Shown here piece by piece: positions 23,540-35,021 of a DNA stretch of 64,000 nucleotides (its first letter is position 1; every line of letters begins with the position of its first letter). The stretch lies in assembly GCF_021155765.1 (NCBI RefSeq), contig NC_060115.1:2480001-2544000 (forward strand), read 5' to 3'. The notes beneath the pieces were generated by a model, which saw only the letters and a list, made by a program, of their open reading frames with translations, was not told the DNA's origin and ran no database searches. The translations under genes were made by a program, and so were the position numbers. The DNA comes from Diprion similis. Its lineage: Eukaryota > Arthropoda > Insecta > Hymenoptera > Diprionidae.

Positions 23540-24325
23540 GATCGAGGGATGGACGGTTGCGCGCGCATCCTCGGCTGACGCGATAACCGCGACGGTATTA
23601 ACAGGTGGTTGGCGGTGGTTGGCTGAGAGCCGGCGAGGCGCAGCTCGGCTTTAGCTCTTCGCGACGCTCTCCAGTCGTCAGTCGACCCCAGTCGCGACAG
23701 GAACCGGATGCCGACGGAAGGAAGGACCTCCTACTGACCGCTACGAGCAATATTAGGCGGCCAGAGTAGCAGATATTGTTGTATGTTGTATGTTGTGTAG
23801 AAGCGCGAGGCCCGCGCGCGCGCGCAAAAACTCCTTCATCAGTGCGCGTTAGTTCTTGATAATATTGTTGTGTTGTGTCGTCATCGTTGTCACCGGCGGG
23901 CTGTTCGTTCGCACGCTTTTTGCAAATCAGTTTCTCCCCTTTCCGCCGTCGCGTTATACCTACTTTATCTGAACCGCATCTGCGCTCCGTGCGCACTTTT
24001 GTCGCGTGTGTTATATACTCTGCGTGCGCTTCGCGTCGTTGAGTTTTTACGATACGGACGAGGAAGAGAGTGTGCGGTGTGGAACTCTGTGTGCCTGTCA
24101 ACAGTGTGTGACACATATTTTATCCCGATATATGTATTTTGCTGCTGCTGCTTCATGTGTGTCGGTCAAACACCCTTTTCATCTTCCCTCGTTTCACGCT
24201 GCGACTCTTGTCGCTGCTGATTTTGGCCGTTAATCAGTGTCTCTCTATCGACGAGCGCACGTGGGAGATCCGACGGAAGGACTTCCTGGAACACCGCATT
24301 TTATCTCTTATTCAGGCTATCCGAG
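23540..24325 (+). promoter_or_regulatory. CrebA: CrebA promoter region and first noncoding exon (inferred)
   Basis: The block is richer in CG than its surroundings, with an alternating GCGCGC run at 23813-23825. It ends in a strong donor (CCGAG|GTAAGC, GT at 24326-24327). A matching acceptor TTGTTACAG at 25752 leads into a segment that reaches the CrebA ATG. The transcription start is unknown, so only the 3' border of this exon is supported. The last 215 bases form an open frame without ATG (see findings). Confidence 0.45.
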
Positions 24326-25752
24326 GTAAGCTAAAAATAGAATTTTTACCATGTATCTTCTGCTGTGTCGGTTACGCCCACATTTTTACTCCCTTCTTTC
24401 CGAATAAAAAAACGAGCAGAAAAAAAAAGAAATGGGCGGTACGCTGATCGTCGTTGTTAAGACCCGTATGCTTTCATTTCTGTTAATACACCGCGGGTGA
24501 GGCTGACTCCTGCAGCGATTAGGATTTCATAGACTAAAGGAGCAAAAAAAAAAAAAAGAAACAGTTTTTCGTTCGAATACAAGTACATATGTACGCAGTT
24601 GGCACCGCATCGAGTGTAAACAAAAGATGTCGAGCCATGATTTTCGCCGATCAGGATAAACTGCGTAGATTCTTGTCAAAAATCCGCAAGCAGTTTATTG
24701 CTTTTCGTTCGTCACGAGGTGTACCTGCGATATCAACTAATCTCACGTGCAACCGGTAATTTATCCCGGATAGAGAAGCACGACAATCCATGCACAGTAT
24801 GTATACCTTAGAAAAAGGTGTGCTGTGCTGCACCTGCAATCAATCGACCCGATTTCTTATCGGCTGAGCGTCCGCGTTGTTCGCTTGTTTTACGCCATTC
24901 CACGCTGCTGCACACTTGTTGCACGCCTGGAAGAACCAATAACCGTCGCGTCGGGTAGCTTTCGATAACAGCGGACGCTTATAATATTAATTTTAATATA
25001 CAACAACGCCGGAAGGTTTATTACTGGTGTTATGCATATCGTAGAGCTCTGAAGGATGGATTTTACGCGAAGGCGGGAAAAGGTAACATTACGAATACCG
25101 ATGTCCGGTTCTTTACCGTACATAACAGATAGTTTGTGAATCCGTCGATTTTCACACTGCACGCATACGGCCCGGTATAAAAATCTCAGCGCAAGTCCCA
25201 AGCTTCGCGAATTCGACTCAAGCACGTGTTCCATACGAGCTTTAATGTCCCGTACGCTCATCTCCAGCTGGTCCATTGATCCCGACGCACGATTTATCTC
25301 GATGCAAGCATCTTGGCGCGCACGCGCGCGCGCGCTTTAAGGGAGTGCCCTGGTCGATTTCAAACTTACCGTAAATATCCAAGTCCACGTGGTTTAAACG
25401 AAAAAAGGGGTTAATAGCCTCGTTCTATACACAATACTGTACAAAGATTCGCACGCATTTTTGTTATTTTCTTTTTTATTCTTGATGCAGAAATAAAGAA
25501 ATGAAAATTTATCACAGACTTTTTGTTCAGAATTGTGTATAGAATGGTGCTGTTAAACCCTTTTTGCGTTTAAAACACGTAGACTTCGATGCCTGGAGGT
25601 ATGTATTTAACATAACGTACCCGCTGGTGTATTTCTTAAACAACGATACCGGGCAAAGAGCGTAACGATATGAAAAATTGATGATATTTTGAGGCGAATT
25701 TATCGATAATTGTACAGTTGTAATATATTCCTCGCAAATTTTCTTGTTACAG
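24326..25752 (+). other. CrebA: CrebA 5' leader intron
   Basis: The interval is inferred from the donor at 24326 and the acceptor at 25751-25752. It holds a GC dinucleotide run (25320-25335) and an inverted-repeat element at 25381-25586. No coding exon was seen. Confidence 0.45.
25381..25586. mobile_element. Foldback / MITE-like inverted repeat in CrebA leader intron
   Basis: The left arm begins AAGTCCACGTGGTTTAAACG and the reverse complement of the right arm begins AAGTCTACGTGTTTTAAACG. The match continues for about 70 bases on each side (both include TTCTATACACAAT), separated by about 60 bases of unrelated AT-rich loop. No clear target-site duplication was found. This is either a short non-autonomous element or a long RNA hairpin. 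Confidence 0.7.
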
Positions 25753-26152
25753 TGGCCGGACAGACGCCAGGAGTCGGTGCAACTGCCTCGGTGGGGAGGA
25801 GGCTGAAGGAAAATGCGAGGTGCGTAGATCGCCGGGCTTTCTGACCAAACGGTGCTGCAGCGGAAACGGAAGTGAAACTAGCAGAGGTCGGTTGTTATGC
25901 TGTCACGGTATCGTCTTCCTCGGGAACAACGCCGCGCGGTTTCCACTTCCAACGTCGACGGCATCGTCTTCGTCGTCATGGGAGCTGAAAATAAATTAGC
26001 AGCTTGCGATTTCGCTTGATTTCATCTTACCGTCGAGGAAATAATTCTCGAGTACTTCATCGCCGGCGGGGGGCAACAAAGTGCTTTTGAAACTGCACGC
26101 TTCGAAGGAAGAAAAGCTCGAAAAACTGGGGAGAACACAGGAAGATAATATT
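25753..26152 (+). promoter_or_regulatory. CrebA: CrebA 5' UTR (second exon) with a 40-codon upstream ORF
   Basis: The leader runs from the acceptor at 25752 into the CrebA start. It contains an ATG at 25897 that opens a 40-codon frame ending at 26019, 133 bases before the CrebA ATG. It also holds a four-codon uORF (ATGCGAGGTGCG) near 25813. Such uORFs can lower translation of the main frame; here that is an inference. Confidence 0.4.
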
Positions 26153-27191
26153 ATGGAGTTCGACGATGTTGGATCGAGCGATCTGAGGGAACTCTGGGAG
26201 TCTTACCTCGCCGAGACGGTAAGCGAATCGTTTATTTTTCTTACTCTTTCCTGAATTCCAGTCGCTCTTTTGACTGCCATTTTTTTTTATCTCGTTCGTG
26301 ATTCTTGTCGATTGTTACAATCGTTATACCCGCAATATACGTTCTTTGGTATTATTATGTACACACCTTCGCCCTCATTCTTCACTATTGTTTCTCACTT
26401 TGTGTTGTTATAATTTTCTTCTTCGTTCATTCGAAACCGTTCGGATCCGCGTTTTATTTGTCGAGCTGGTGTAAAAGGCGGTCTGTGTACTTTAAGTCTT
26501 CCATATATTAAATGTGTATTTTCAATGGGTTTGCCCAGAAGCGATAATGTCAGGTGTACTCTTCCGACACAGAGAGAGAGGGAGAGGGAGAGGGAGATAA
26601 GATTGGGAAGAATAAGAAGAAAAGAAGAAGAAGAAGAAGGGGTGAAAAATAATTTTATTCATGGAATGGTATACCTGATATCATTCCTTCTGGGTAAACC
26701 CATTGCAAACACACATTTATGTACGAAAAGCGAAGAATATATCCTGCCTTTTGCACCAGCTCGAGAAATAAAACGATTACCATTCACTCAGCCATTGAAT
26801 TTATATATTATTTTTATAATGCGATAAATACTAATTATATCAACGGCGATCACTTGACGTTATACATGTCAAGTGTTGTAATACAAGAATCAACGATCAG
26901 AAGAAGTAAATAATGAAAAGAAGAGTAGAAAAAGAAAAATTGCAACGAACGTTTTATAAACTATATATAAATTCAGATCGATTCAGCATTTAAAAATTAT
27001 AATGAATATAATGCATATCAATTATCGACGGATATGGAAAGAAATAAATTCGTTCGAAATTAACCTTTCAAAATTTCTCCTAAGGAATGAAAATTTTATT
27101 TTTATTTACCACGATTATTGCTCTTAATAATTATTATTATTCAAAATTAATTACCGTATCTATTGCTTTAATCTTTCTTTATTCTCTTACC

Positions 27192-27244
<53 letters not shown>

Positions 27245-30200
27245 TCTTTACCTGCAGGATTTACGATTTTTCTTAAGTATCTTTACGACATGTGCCACGC
27301 CGGTAAAAAACCTGATCATCACGACAGTTATGATCGTCGGGGTGTTGAAATGAGGCGACGAGCGAGTAGTCAAGTGTATTTTGTATTATTCGCCTCATTT
27401 TGAGCGGAAAAAATAAGCTGCCATGGGATCGTGTCCCTCATCACACGTCTGCCCATGCACCTGTGTCCACGCTATACATGCCCATAATTCATGTATCTGT
27501 GTGGAGACCGCAGACCGCATTGTCGAGATGTTCATAACCATTATAAATACCTCATATACCTACTACTATTAGTTACATTGCGAATGTTATTCGCGAAGGC
27601 ATTTTTCCGCATCCTTGCGCGTTTTCATTAACGTTACTAATTCGCGCCTATTATAAAAATACACATTATTTTACCTTTTTCATATTAATTCTTTCGACGT
27701 TATACACTTTTGATTTTCTAATCGTTTTCACGATGACGATAAATTATTTATCATATTAATATTTAACGATAAATATATATGATATACAAAAATTTTCTTT
27801 CACGTATGGACGTTTGAAAATTTTAAAGATACGCGTTTTAACGCATTTCACAGCATGTTAGCTATATAACTTTTATTAAAGTTTGATCGATGTTATGTGA
27901 ATTTTGCGATTAGATTTTTACACATTGCTGACTGTGCAATTTCCGTTTTCTCTCTCTTGACTCTTTACCCTGTATCATACTGCGTTGTTATTCCTTTAAC
28001 AATATGTTACTTAAATTATACTTAAACATAACTTATGGATATAAATATGTTCTCAGTTACATCGCATATAACTATGAAGTCAGTTCATCGGATTCTTTTA
28101 GACAAAATAATCATTTCTGACTCACGTTTCGGCGATGATTCTGTAACACCGACGAGCCACTCGAGTTGTGTTATTATATGTATTCGTTATGCAGGCGTCT
28201 TATCAATAACGACCAGCACCCCGGCGCGGCGTTACAAAACACACACGCTTGTACTATCGGGTAAGAGAGTAGTTATAACTTCGCACGGATTTCGAAGGTA
28301 TTGGTATCATAGTATGTATAGTATTCATGTCGTTTGCCTCTATACACATTGAGCATTATGCCGGACGTTCGACTACAAGTCGCGCTTATCGCGCGATTAT
28401 AACAGTCCTCGATACTGCACCTGTAAATTGTTATATTTATTACCAATAAGGCCGTTATACAGGCTGGAGGTATATGTATAGTAATACTTACTTGCTAACT
28501 GTAGACGCACGATATTATCTCTCGGGTGTTCCTGGGCGTACAGCGCAGTAATCCCAGCTAAGTTATATTATGTACACGTACCTGCATATAGCGTCTGCAA
28601 AACGATCTTTTCTTTATTTAATTTTTCCTAATTCACGAGCGTTAATTATTATTATTATTATTTTTTTTTTTTTGTTTGTTCGTTTTTTTATTCATAAAAT
28701 AACATTTCCATTTGCTTTTACGTCTATATGTGTGTATATTTTATCACACGTGTAGGACATTCATATACCTATATGATAGGTAATACATATATCGTACAGG
28801 GATTATTATTGTATCGATATATTTATCAGTGGGTATAATATAAAAATTTGATCGCGGTGTATCCCCCCTTTCTCCCCCCTTGCATTTTTTTTTTTTTTTT
28901 TTTTTCTTTACAATTGTGCAGGGAAATTTAGCGACTTTTGGAAATTTTGTCGAAAACGAAAGTTATCGTTTTATTAATAGATCAGTTTTGTTTCATCATC
29001 GGTAAAAACCTAATTATTTTATCTAGAGAGAAAAAAGAAAAGAAGAAGAAAAAAAAAACAACAACCCAAGCGAGTGCAGATGATTAAATAAAATTGCATG
29101 CCTGGTGATTTTTTTTTTTTTTTTTTTTCTGTATTACGGTCGAAAAAAACTTTGTTTTTTCTGATCCATCGGATGTATTTTTTTTTTTCTTTGTTACAAC
29201 GATGAGTAGCATACATACGAATAATGTGTTTAGTAGGCAGCAATTCTGAGGTGTGAGGGGAAAAAAAAAAAAAAAAAAAAAACTTGCATTCAACGACGAA
29301 ATAGCGTGTCATGTCTGTACAAGCAACAGGTATTATATATCCCTTAGCTAGCGAATATATACATATATCGCGCGTTCACCCGTTATAGATAGATATAAGT
29401 ACGAATGAAATCAGTTTAACGGTGCACATTGCGATTATAATATACTCAGTTATTGCAAATCTATACCTATACGATGCGTGTGGTGTGGTGTAACAACGTA
29501 TAATAATTAATAATATTTTATGCAAACACTGCGATCATCGTCGATGTTGTTGTTTTTTCTTCAAGTATTTAATCTTTTTTCAGTCGTCTTAGGTCGAGTT
29601 CAAATACGGCCGGAAGTGTCGAGTTAGAATCTTTATTGCTGATTAATATACATATATCATATGTATGTATGTATGCATAGGGAAAGGAAGTATTTATAAT
29701 ATAACGTGTTTCACAACCATTCATTTAAACAAACTAAAGTCAGTAAGGAGTGAATCTCATTGAATAAGGTTATTTCTAACTGTTTTCGTCGAAATTTTCA
29801 AATTCAAAATAATCCGTCAAATCCATAAATGTATATTGCATACTTAAGTGGGCGAAATGTATTGTTAAATTGAAATGAAAATAAATATAAAAATAGTACC
29901 TTGTACAGTGAAATTTTACTCGATTCAAAGATGTTTAGTATCATAATAATTGTAATCCACCTCGCCAATGAATCATCATCATCAGCTGCACGTGCGGTTG
30001 AATAGACATTGGGACTATCTCTAATAATAAATAACAATAATAACAACAACAACAACAACAATAATAATAATAATAATAATCGCTGCAGATGATACCTGTT
30101 ATTTCTCTCCAGTTATATTTTCGTCGTTTTTTTCCACTGCAGACTCTTCCAGTCTTATTTCTTATCTCGTGGTTTTCTTTCTCTTTTTCGTCTATCTATA

Positions 30201-31167
30201 CGCCTACGACGCGATTCTCCTCAGGACTAATATCGGTAGTGGGAAAGGTGGCAGGCAGGCAACGTTAATGCAATTTGTCGAGGGCCGGAATTAAGGGGGC
30301 GGTGAGGACTCGGAACCTATAGCGTAACCTTGGATGGCACAAGTTCCGCATTGCCGCCTTTCGCGATGTGTAATTCACTCTTTTTCCTCCTTCTCCTCCT
30401 TCTCCTCATCTTCCACCTCTCGCCCCCCCCCCCCCCCCCCCCCCCTCCTCATCGGTTGTCGGGGCCCAACGCGGTTATCCCGTCTGTCCCGGGGGGACTG
30501 CCCGACCTTCAACTTGACCGCATCGCGCGGTTCCCTTTCCCCCGCTGCTGTGGTTATATATATAAATAACCGCTCCCCGTATACCAAATGCACGGCTCGT
30601 TTACACATTATGCATATACATATACATATACCTATAACCGTGTGGCAGAATTAATTTTTGCGCTTTTTATTTAGCCATTTATTAGGCGACGTCTTTAATT
30701 CTAATTTTATTTCTTACCTTTTTTATTTTTATTTTTTTTTATTATTGTTGTCGTTTGTTTTTTTATTCCTTCTTTTTTTTTCTTTCTTTTTTTGCTTTCT
30801 TATTTATTGTTTATTATTACTTTACCTCGACGTTTCTCGTTATTCCACTTGGCAGCGTATTTCTTTACCTGATCCACGTTTCATTCAATTAGCTCTTGAA
30901 CATGGAGAGGAGATTTTTTATATTTGCGTACGTTTACGTACGTAAGTGATGTAATGTTGACCGAACCTTTTTATTTCAACTCGAATCTATATAATTGGTC
31001 GAAAATATTGGTAGCTCATTGGCGGGAAAATTAACAGAGACGAAAAATACCATATATTTTGACTTTCCTTTGATTTTTTCGTGAGACTTAATTCATATTT
31101 TCATAAGAATTTTTTGAATAAGAAGAATCGGAATTTTTTCACTGAAATTCTTGTACTTCAAAGTTGT

Positions 31168-31198
<31 letters not shown>

Positions 31199-32077
31199 AC
31201 CCCGTTTAATGAACGACGAATTAATAGACGAAACACTCGTAGTAAGACTTTCCAGAAACCTGTTGAATACATAAGAATTGTTTTAGTATTTCTTTTTCTC
31301 TTCGTTTCCCTCTGTGCGTCGCATAAAATTATTTAAATATCGTTATCGCTGTAAAAGATTAACTGTTACCTATTACACAGAACTGTTTCATTGATTGAGT
31401 GAAGCTGAAAATTACCTACGTAAATAATTATTTATTACGTTTGAATTTCAGTATGTTTTTTTTTTTTTCCCTCTCCATCTCAATCTCTGGTTCATCGTCA
31501 TTATATACTCACGTTTAATGCATCCTAACTAAAAAAATGAAACAGCTGCAGGCGGCACGGATACAGATAAACGATCTTTTAATTACAGGGGATACGATGA
31601 TCGAAGAAATAAAACAAGAAAAAAAATTTTATGCAAACTGGTTTAACGCGATTTATGTACAAATTAATTCCAGAACTTGGAACAAAAAAACAAACAAGAA
31701 AAAAACAAAAACAAACAAACAAACAAAAAAAATCCTAAATTGTTCCAGGCGATGGGACACGACGTCCCGATGTCGATGCGGGACGAGGAATGGAGCAGCG
31801 CCTCCTGCGCGTCGAGGGATAAGTTGGAACCCGGCGTAGTCCTGAGGGATCGTCTGATGACGGACGCGGCCCTTGGAGGTCCGAGACCGATAAAATCCGA
31901 GCACAGCTACAGCCTCCTAGCCTCCAGCCCTCCGTCGAGTCCGGCGATACCCGGCAACGACAGTCCCGACGCTCCGAGGGAGGGAAAAAACCCCGAATCC
32001 ACGACACTCTTCAACGGGCACCAGGTCCTCGTTCTCAGGAACAGGATAGATGGTATGCCGAGAGTATTTCTATAGTT

Positions 32078-32124
<47 letters not shown>

Positions 32125-35021
32125 CTGTCGAGAAGGAATTTCGATACAGTCTAATATATATGTATATTAGGGTGGTGCAAAAAAACCGACTATTTTTTTT
32201 TTTTTTTTTTTTTTTTTGAGTCTCGTGTGACAAAATGTTAGTTTCTGATGTTTTAAGAACCCACTCCAAAGGACAGTTCAAAAAAAAAATTTTTAAGAGG
32301 TCGCTCCACATCTTTTAAAACGTCAGAAATCGTCAAAAATCGATTTTTTTTTTAAATTTTCTTTCTCGTTACGGTATAATTTTACAGACAAAAAAAATAA
32401 GTTTCCGAAAGTTTCAGTTCAAAATTTGAATTTTGAAAGGCCGCTCGTAATTTTTTTTCAATTTTTTGGTGCATTTCTATAGATCTTTTCGAGCGACCTT
32501 TTAATATTCATATTAAAATTTCATACATTTTTTTTCTTTAGTTTAGTAAGAAAGAATCTATAAGAATACACCACGACATGAATTAAAAATCAAACAAAAT
32601 ACTGAAAATATAATTTTTTTAATTTAATTTTTTGACGATTTTTGACATTTTAAGAAATTTGGAGCGACCTCTTAAAAATATTTTTTCGAACTGTCCTTTG
32701 GAGTGGGCTCTTAAAACATCAAAAACTAACATTATGTCACGCAAGACTCAAAAAAAAAAAGAAAAGTCTGTTTTTTTGCGCGACCCTAATGTATACATAT
32801 ACATATAATCTCAGAGGACCGAAATGCCGGACAAATTCTGTGTTGCAATTTCATTCCCATGTATAATACGTGTCGATTCGATACTTTGAGTGATTAATTG
32901 TTTAATTTTATATTTTAATCGTTAATAAATTGTTTAATATTAATTGGGCAGACATGGAGGAGGAGTGCTTCCCGGCGATCTCGCTGAATCGAGCATCTGG
33001 ACGAGGAGCGGGTGCCGAGTCACCCTCGCCATCCCCGTCGGCCTCCCCGTCGCTCCACGCTGCGAATGAAACACCGACCACCGTTACCGTGCAGATCAAG
33101 GAGGAGCCGTTTAGCCCTGAATCCCTGTCTGCTCGAGGCACGATTGAAACCGTCGCCATCGCTCCTAATTACCACATCGAATTCGAACGATCCTCCGTTC
33201 CTTACACGACCAGTGACAGCGAGGATGACGAGGCGGAGTATTACCAGGTACCAAATACCTTCCGATGCACTTACTGTCTTCTTGATTTGATCTTTGCGGT
33301 TTGGTGAAATTGGAACGAAAATTAGCCAAAATCAAAGCCGAGTGGAGATCAGGATGACGATAATCGTCGAAATTGTGATCTAATTGTCACAAGTGATTCT
33401 AATTGATAAAAATTTTTGCACATATTTTCAACGCTATCAATACGAACTAACAGCCGCATGTTGTGAAAACTCTGCTTAGCTAATCCTTAGATCTCGTTCG
33501 ATATTTCATTTCTTATACTTTTTTTTTGTCTCTGACAATTCAGAGTACAGAATTGGACGAGTCGAACGGTGAACCGGCGACCGCGAGTTCGAGTTCTAGC
33601 TCGATTGGCATGTCGATTGGAGGCGGGGGTGGCGTCGCCGGAAACGGAAGTGGCAGCGGGAGGCAGGGACTTCCTCCGACACCGCCGAGCAGCGCGAGTT
33701 CCGACAGCGAAGGCGCAGTATCTGCCTACTGTTCACCGGAACGAAGAGTCTCCGAAAGTCTTCGAGGACCCTTGAATCCACGGTTCAACGGGGTTTCGAA
33801 TTCACTGGGAAACAGGGGCGTAGCTGGACATCATCTTCACGGTCACGTTACCAGACAGCCAATTCACACACCGCTGATTTCATGCCAGCCGGTAAAAACA
33901 GGAAATTTTATGTATAATAAGGCACGCCTAGTGTTTCCTTTCAATTTATTTTTCTTCAATAACGAGAAACGACAGAAAGTTTTTCTTTGAAGTCGATATT
34001 TCTCCACTTTTTCTCGGCTCTTTTTTTCCTCTGACAATGGGTGGCTTTTCAACACTTGATTTTCACATTTGCAGAAAGGTTCGACGGGTATTCTAACTTT
34101 GACGGACGAGGAAAAGCGGACTCTGATAGCCGAGGGTTACCCTGTGCCAACGAAACTCCCGCTCACGAAGCAGGAGGAAAAATCACTGAAGAAAGTACGC
34201 AGGAAAATTAAAAACAAGGTGAATGAAATGGACGAAAATTGAAAAATGGTGTTTTGTTGTTTCCTTTTCTTAATACGATTTTTCAAATTTGTCATGTTCA
34301 GGGCGTATTGCCACTTGGAAAATAGATACGTGAAATCTTGGAAGTCTTATTGTTAGTGTATATAGATCAAACTCGAACCAGAAACCTGGCTGTGTAATGT
34401 ATTTCATAATCAGTTTTTATCAGATTTTATTAGTAAAATTTTAATGTCTACACTTGCTTTATGTTTCGGTGTATCGGTCGCGAATGCACATACGTGGTTT
34501 GTCTTGAGTCTGATAGCAATCGCGGCTTGGCTTTCTAATCATCTATGATCGTAAATACTTACCGCATTGGCTGATATGAACATTGATTGGGTATTAATGA
34601 TCGCCAGATCTAAGTACGTTCCCTACGACTTTATTCGCTAACTTTAAGACTTGGAGCTAGCGGTGAATGGAGATTTATTTATATTCTCTAGTAGTTTTAT
34701 TACCTTTGCTAAGAGTGAGAGAGAAAAAGAGAGCCGTGTAATTATCAGATATTTATCGTACTCTGTTGAAAAGAGAGAAAGATAAAATATTACGTGGATA
34801 ATAATCTGGGAAAAATCGTTTTGTTTGTTAATCTGTTGAAGATATCGGCGCAAGAGTCACGAAGAAAGAAAAAGGAATACATGGATGGACTTGAGAGACG
34901 TGTCATGATGTTGGCTCAGGAGAATACGAGCTATAAAGATCGGCTAACGACGCTAGAAGGAACTAATCGCGAGTTGCTGAGGGAGCTGCAGCGACTTCAG
35001 GCGATGCTACGTACTTCCTAG
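26153..35021 (+). CDS. CrebA: CrebA, CREB3-family bZIP transcription factor
   Basis: Exons are 26153-26218, 31749-32052, 32952-33247, 33544-33891, 34075-34218 and 34842-35021, giving 445 residues (fly CrebA has 516). Family landmarks come in order: [17 protein letters not shown] start, [15 protein letters not shown] with [31 protein letters not shown], a Gly/Ser-rich linker, [11 protein letters not shown], then [20 protein letters not shown]. The bZIP follows: basic region about 376-400 ([17 protein letters not shown]) and leucine zipper about 403-437. The stop comes just after the zipper, so there is no transmembrane segment; fly CrebA is the same, whereas mammalian CREB3L1/2 are membrane-anchored. 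In flies it drives secretory-pathway genes in salivary gland and epidermis. Introns 1 (5.5 kb) and 2 are repeat-rich. All junctions keep frame. Confidence 0.93.
27196..27241. repeat. (TC)n microsatellite, about 23 units
   Basis: An uninterrupted TC repeat inside CrebA intron 1. Confidence 0.95.
30042..30080. repeat. (AAC)n/(AAT)n compound microsatellite
   Basis: Tandem AAC units pass directly into tandem AAT units within CrebA intron 1. Confidence 0.85.
30423..30445. repeat. Poly-C tract (23 bases)
   Basis: An uninterrupted C run following a CTCCTT-rich pyrimidine stretch on the plus strand in CrebA intron 1. Confidence 0.9.
31172..31198. repeat. Poly-C tract (27 bases)
   Basis: An uninterrupted C run about 550 bases upstream of CrebA exon 2. 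Confidence 0.9.
32077..32124. repeat. Poly-T tract (about 48 bases)
   Basis: A very long T run starts about 25 bases after the donor of CrebA exon 2 and ends about 40 bases before the foldback element at 32167. Confidence 0.9.
32167..32789. mobile_element. Palindromic MITE/foldback element with possible 6-bp target duplication
   Basis: The 623-bp element sits in CrebA intron 2. It begins TTAGGGTGGTGCAAAAAAAC and ends with the near-complement GTTTTTTTGCGCGACCCTAA. The arms stay complementary for roughly 170 bases (shared blocks include CCCACTCCAAAGGACAGTTC on the left and its complement on the right) and more loosely to the centre, where AAAGGTCGCTCGAAAAGATC has a diverged partner. TGTATA flanks both ends (32161-32166 and 32790-32795), which fits a target-site duplication. 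There is no coding capacity. The superfamily is not assigned. Confidence 0.8.

Larger units (their letters stand above)
26219..31748 (+). other. CrebA: CrebA intron 1
   Basis: The 5.5-kb intron is AT-rich and full of simple repeats: GA-rich at 26568-26640, (TC)n at 27196-27241, T and A runs around 28640-29282, (AAC)/(AAT) runs at 30040-30080, and C runs at 30423-30445 and 31172-31198. I found no internal coding exon. Confidence 0.7.
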
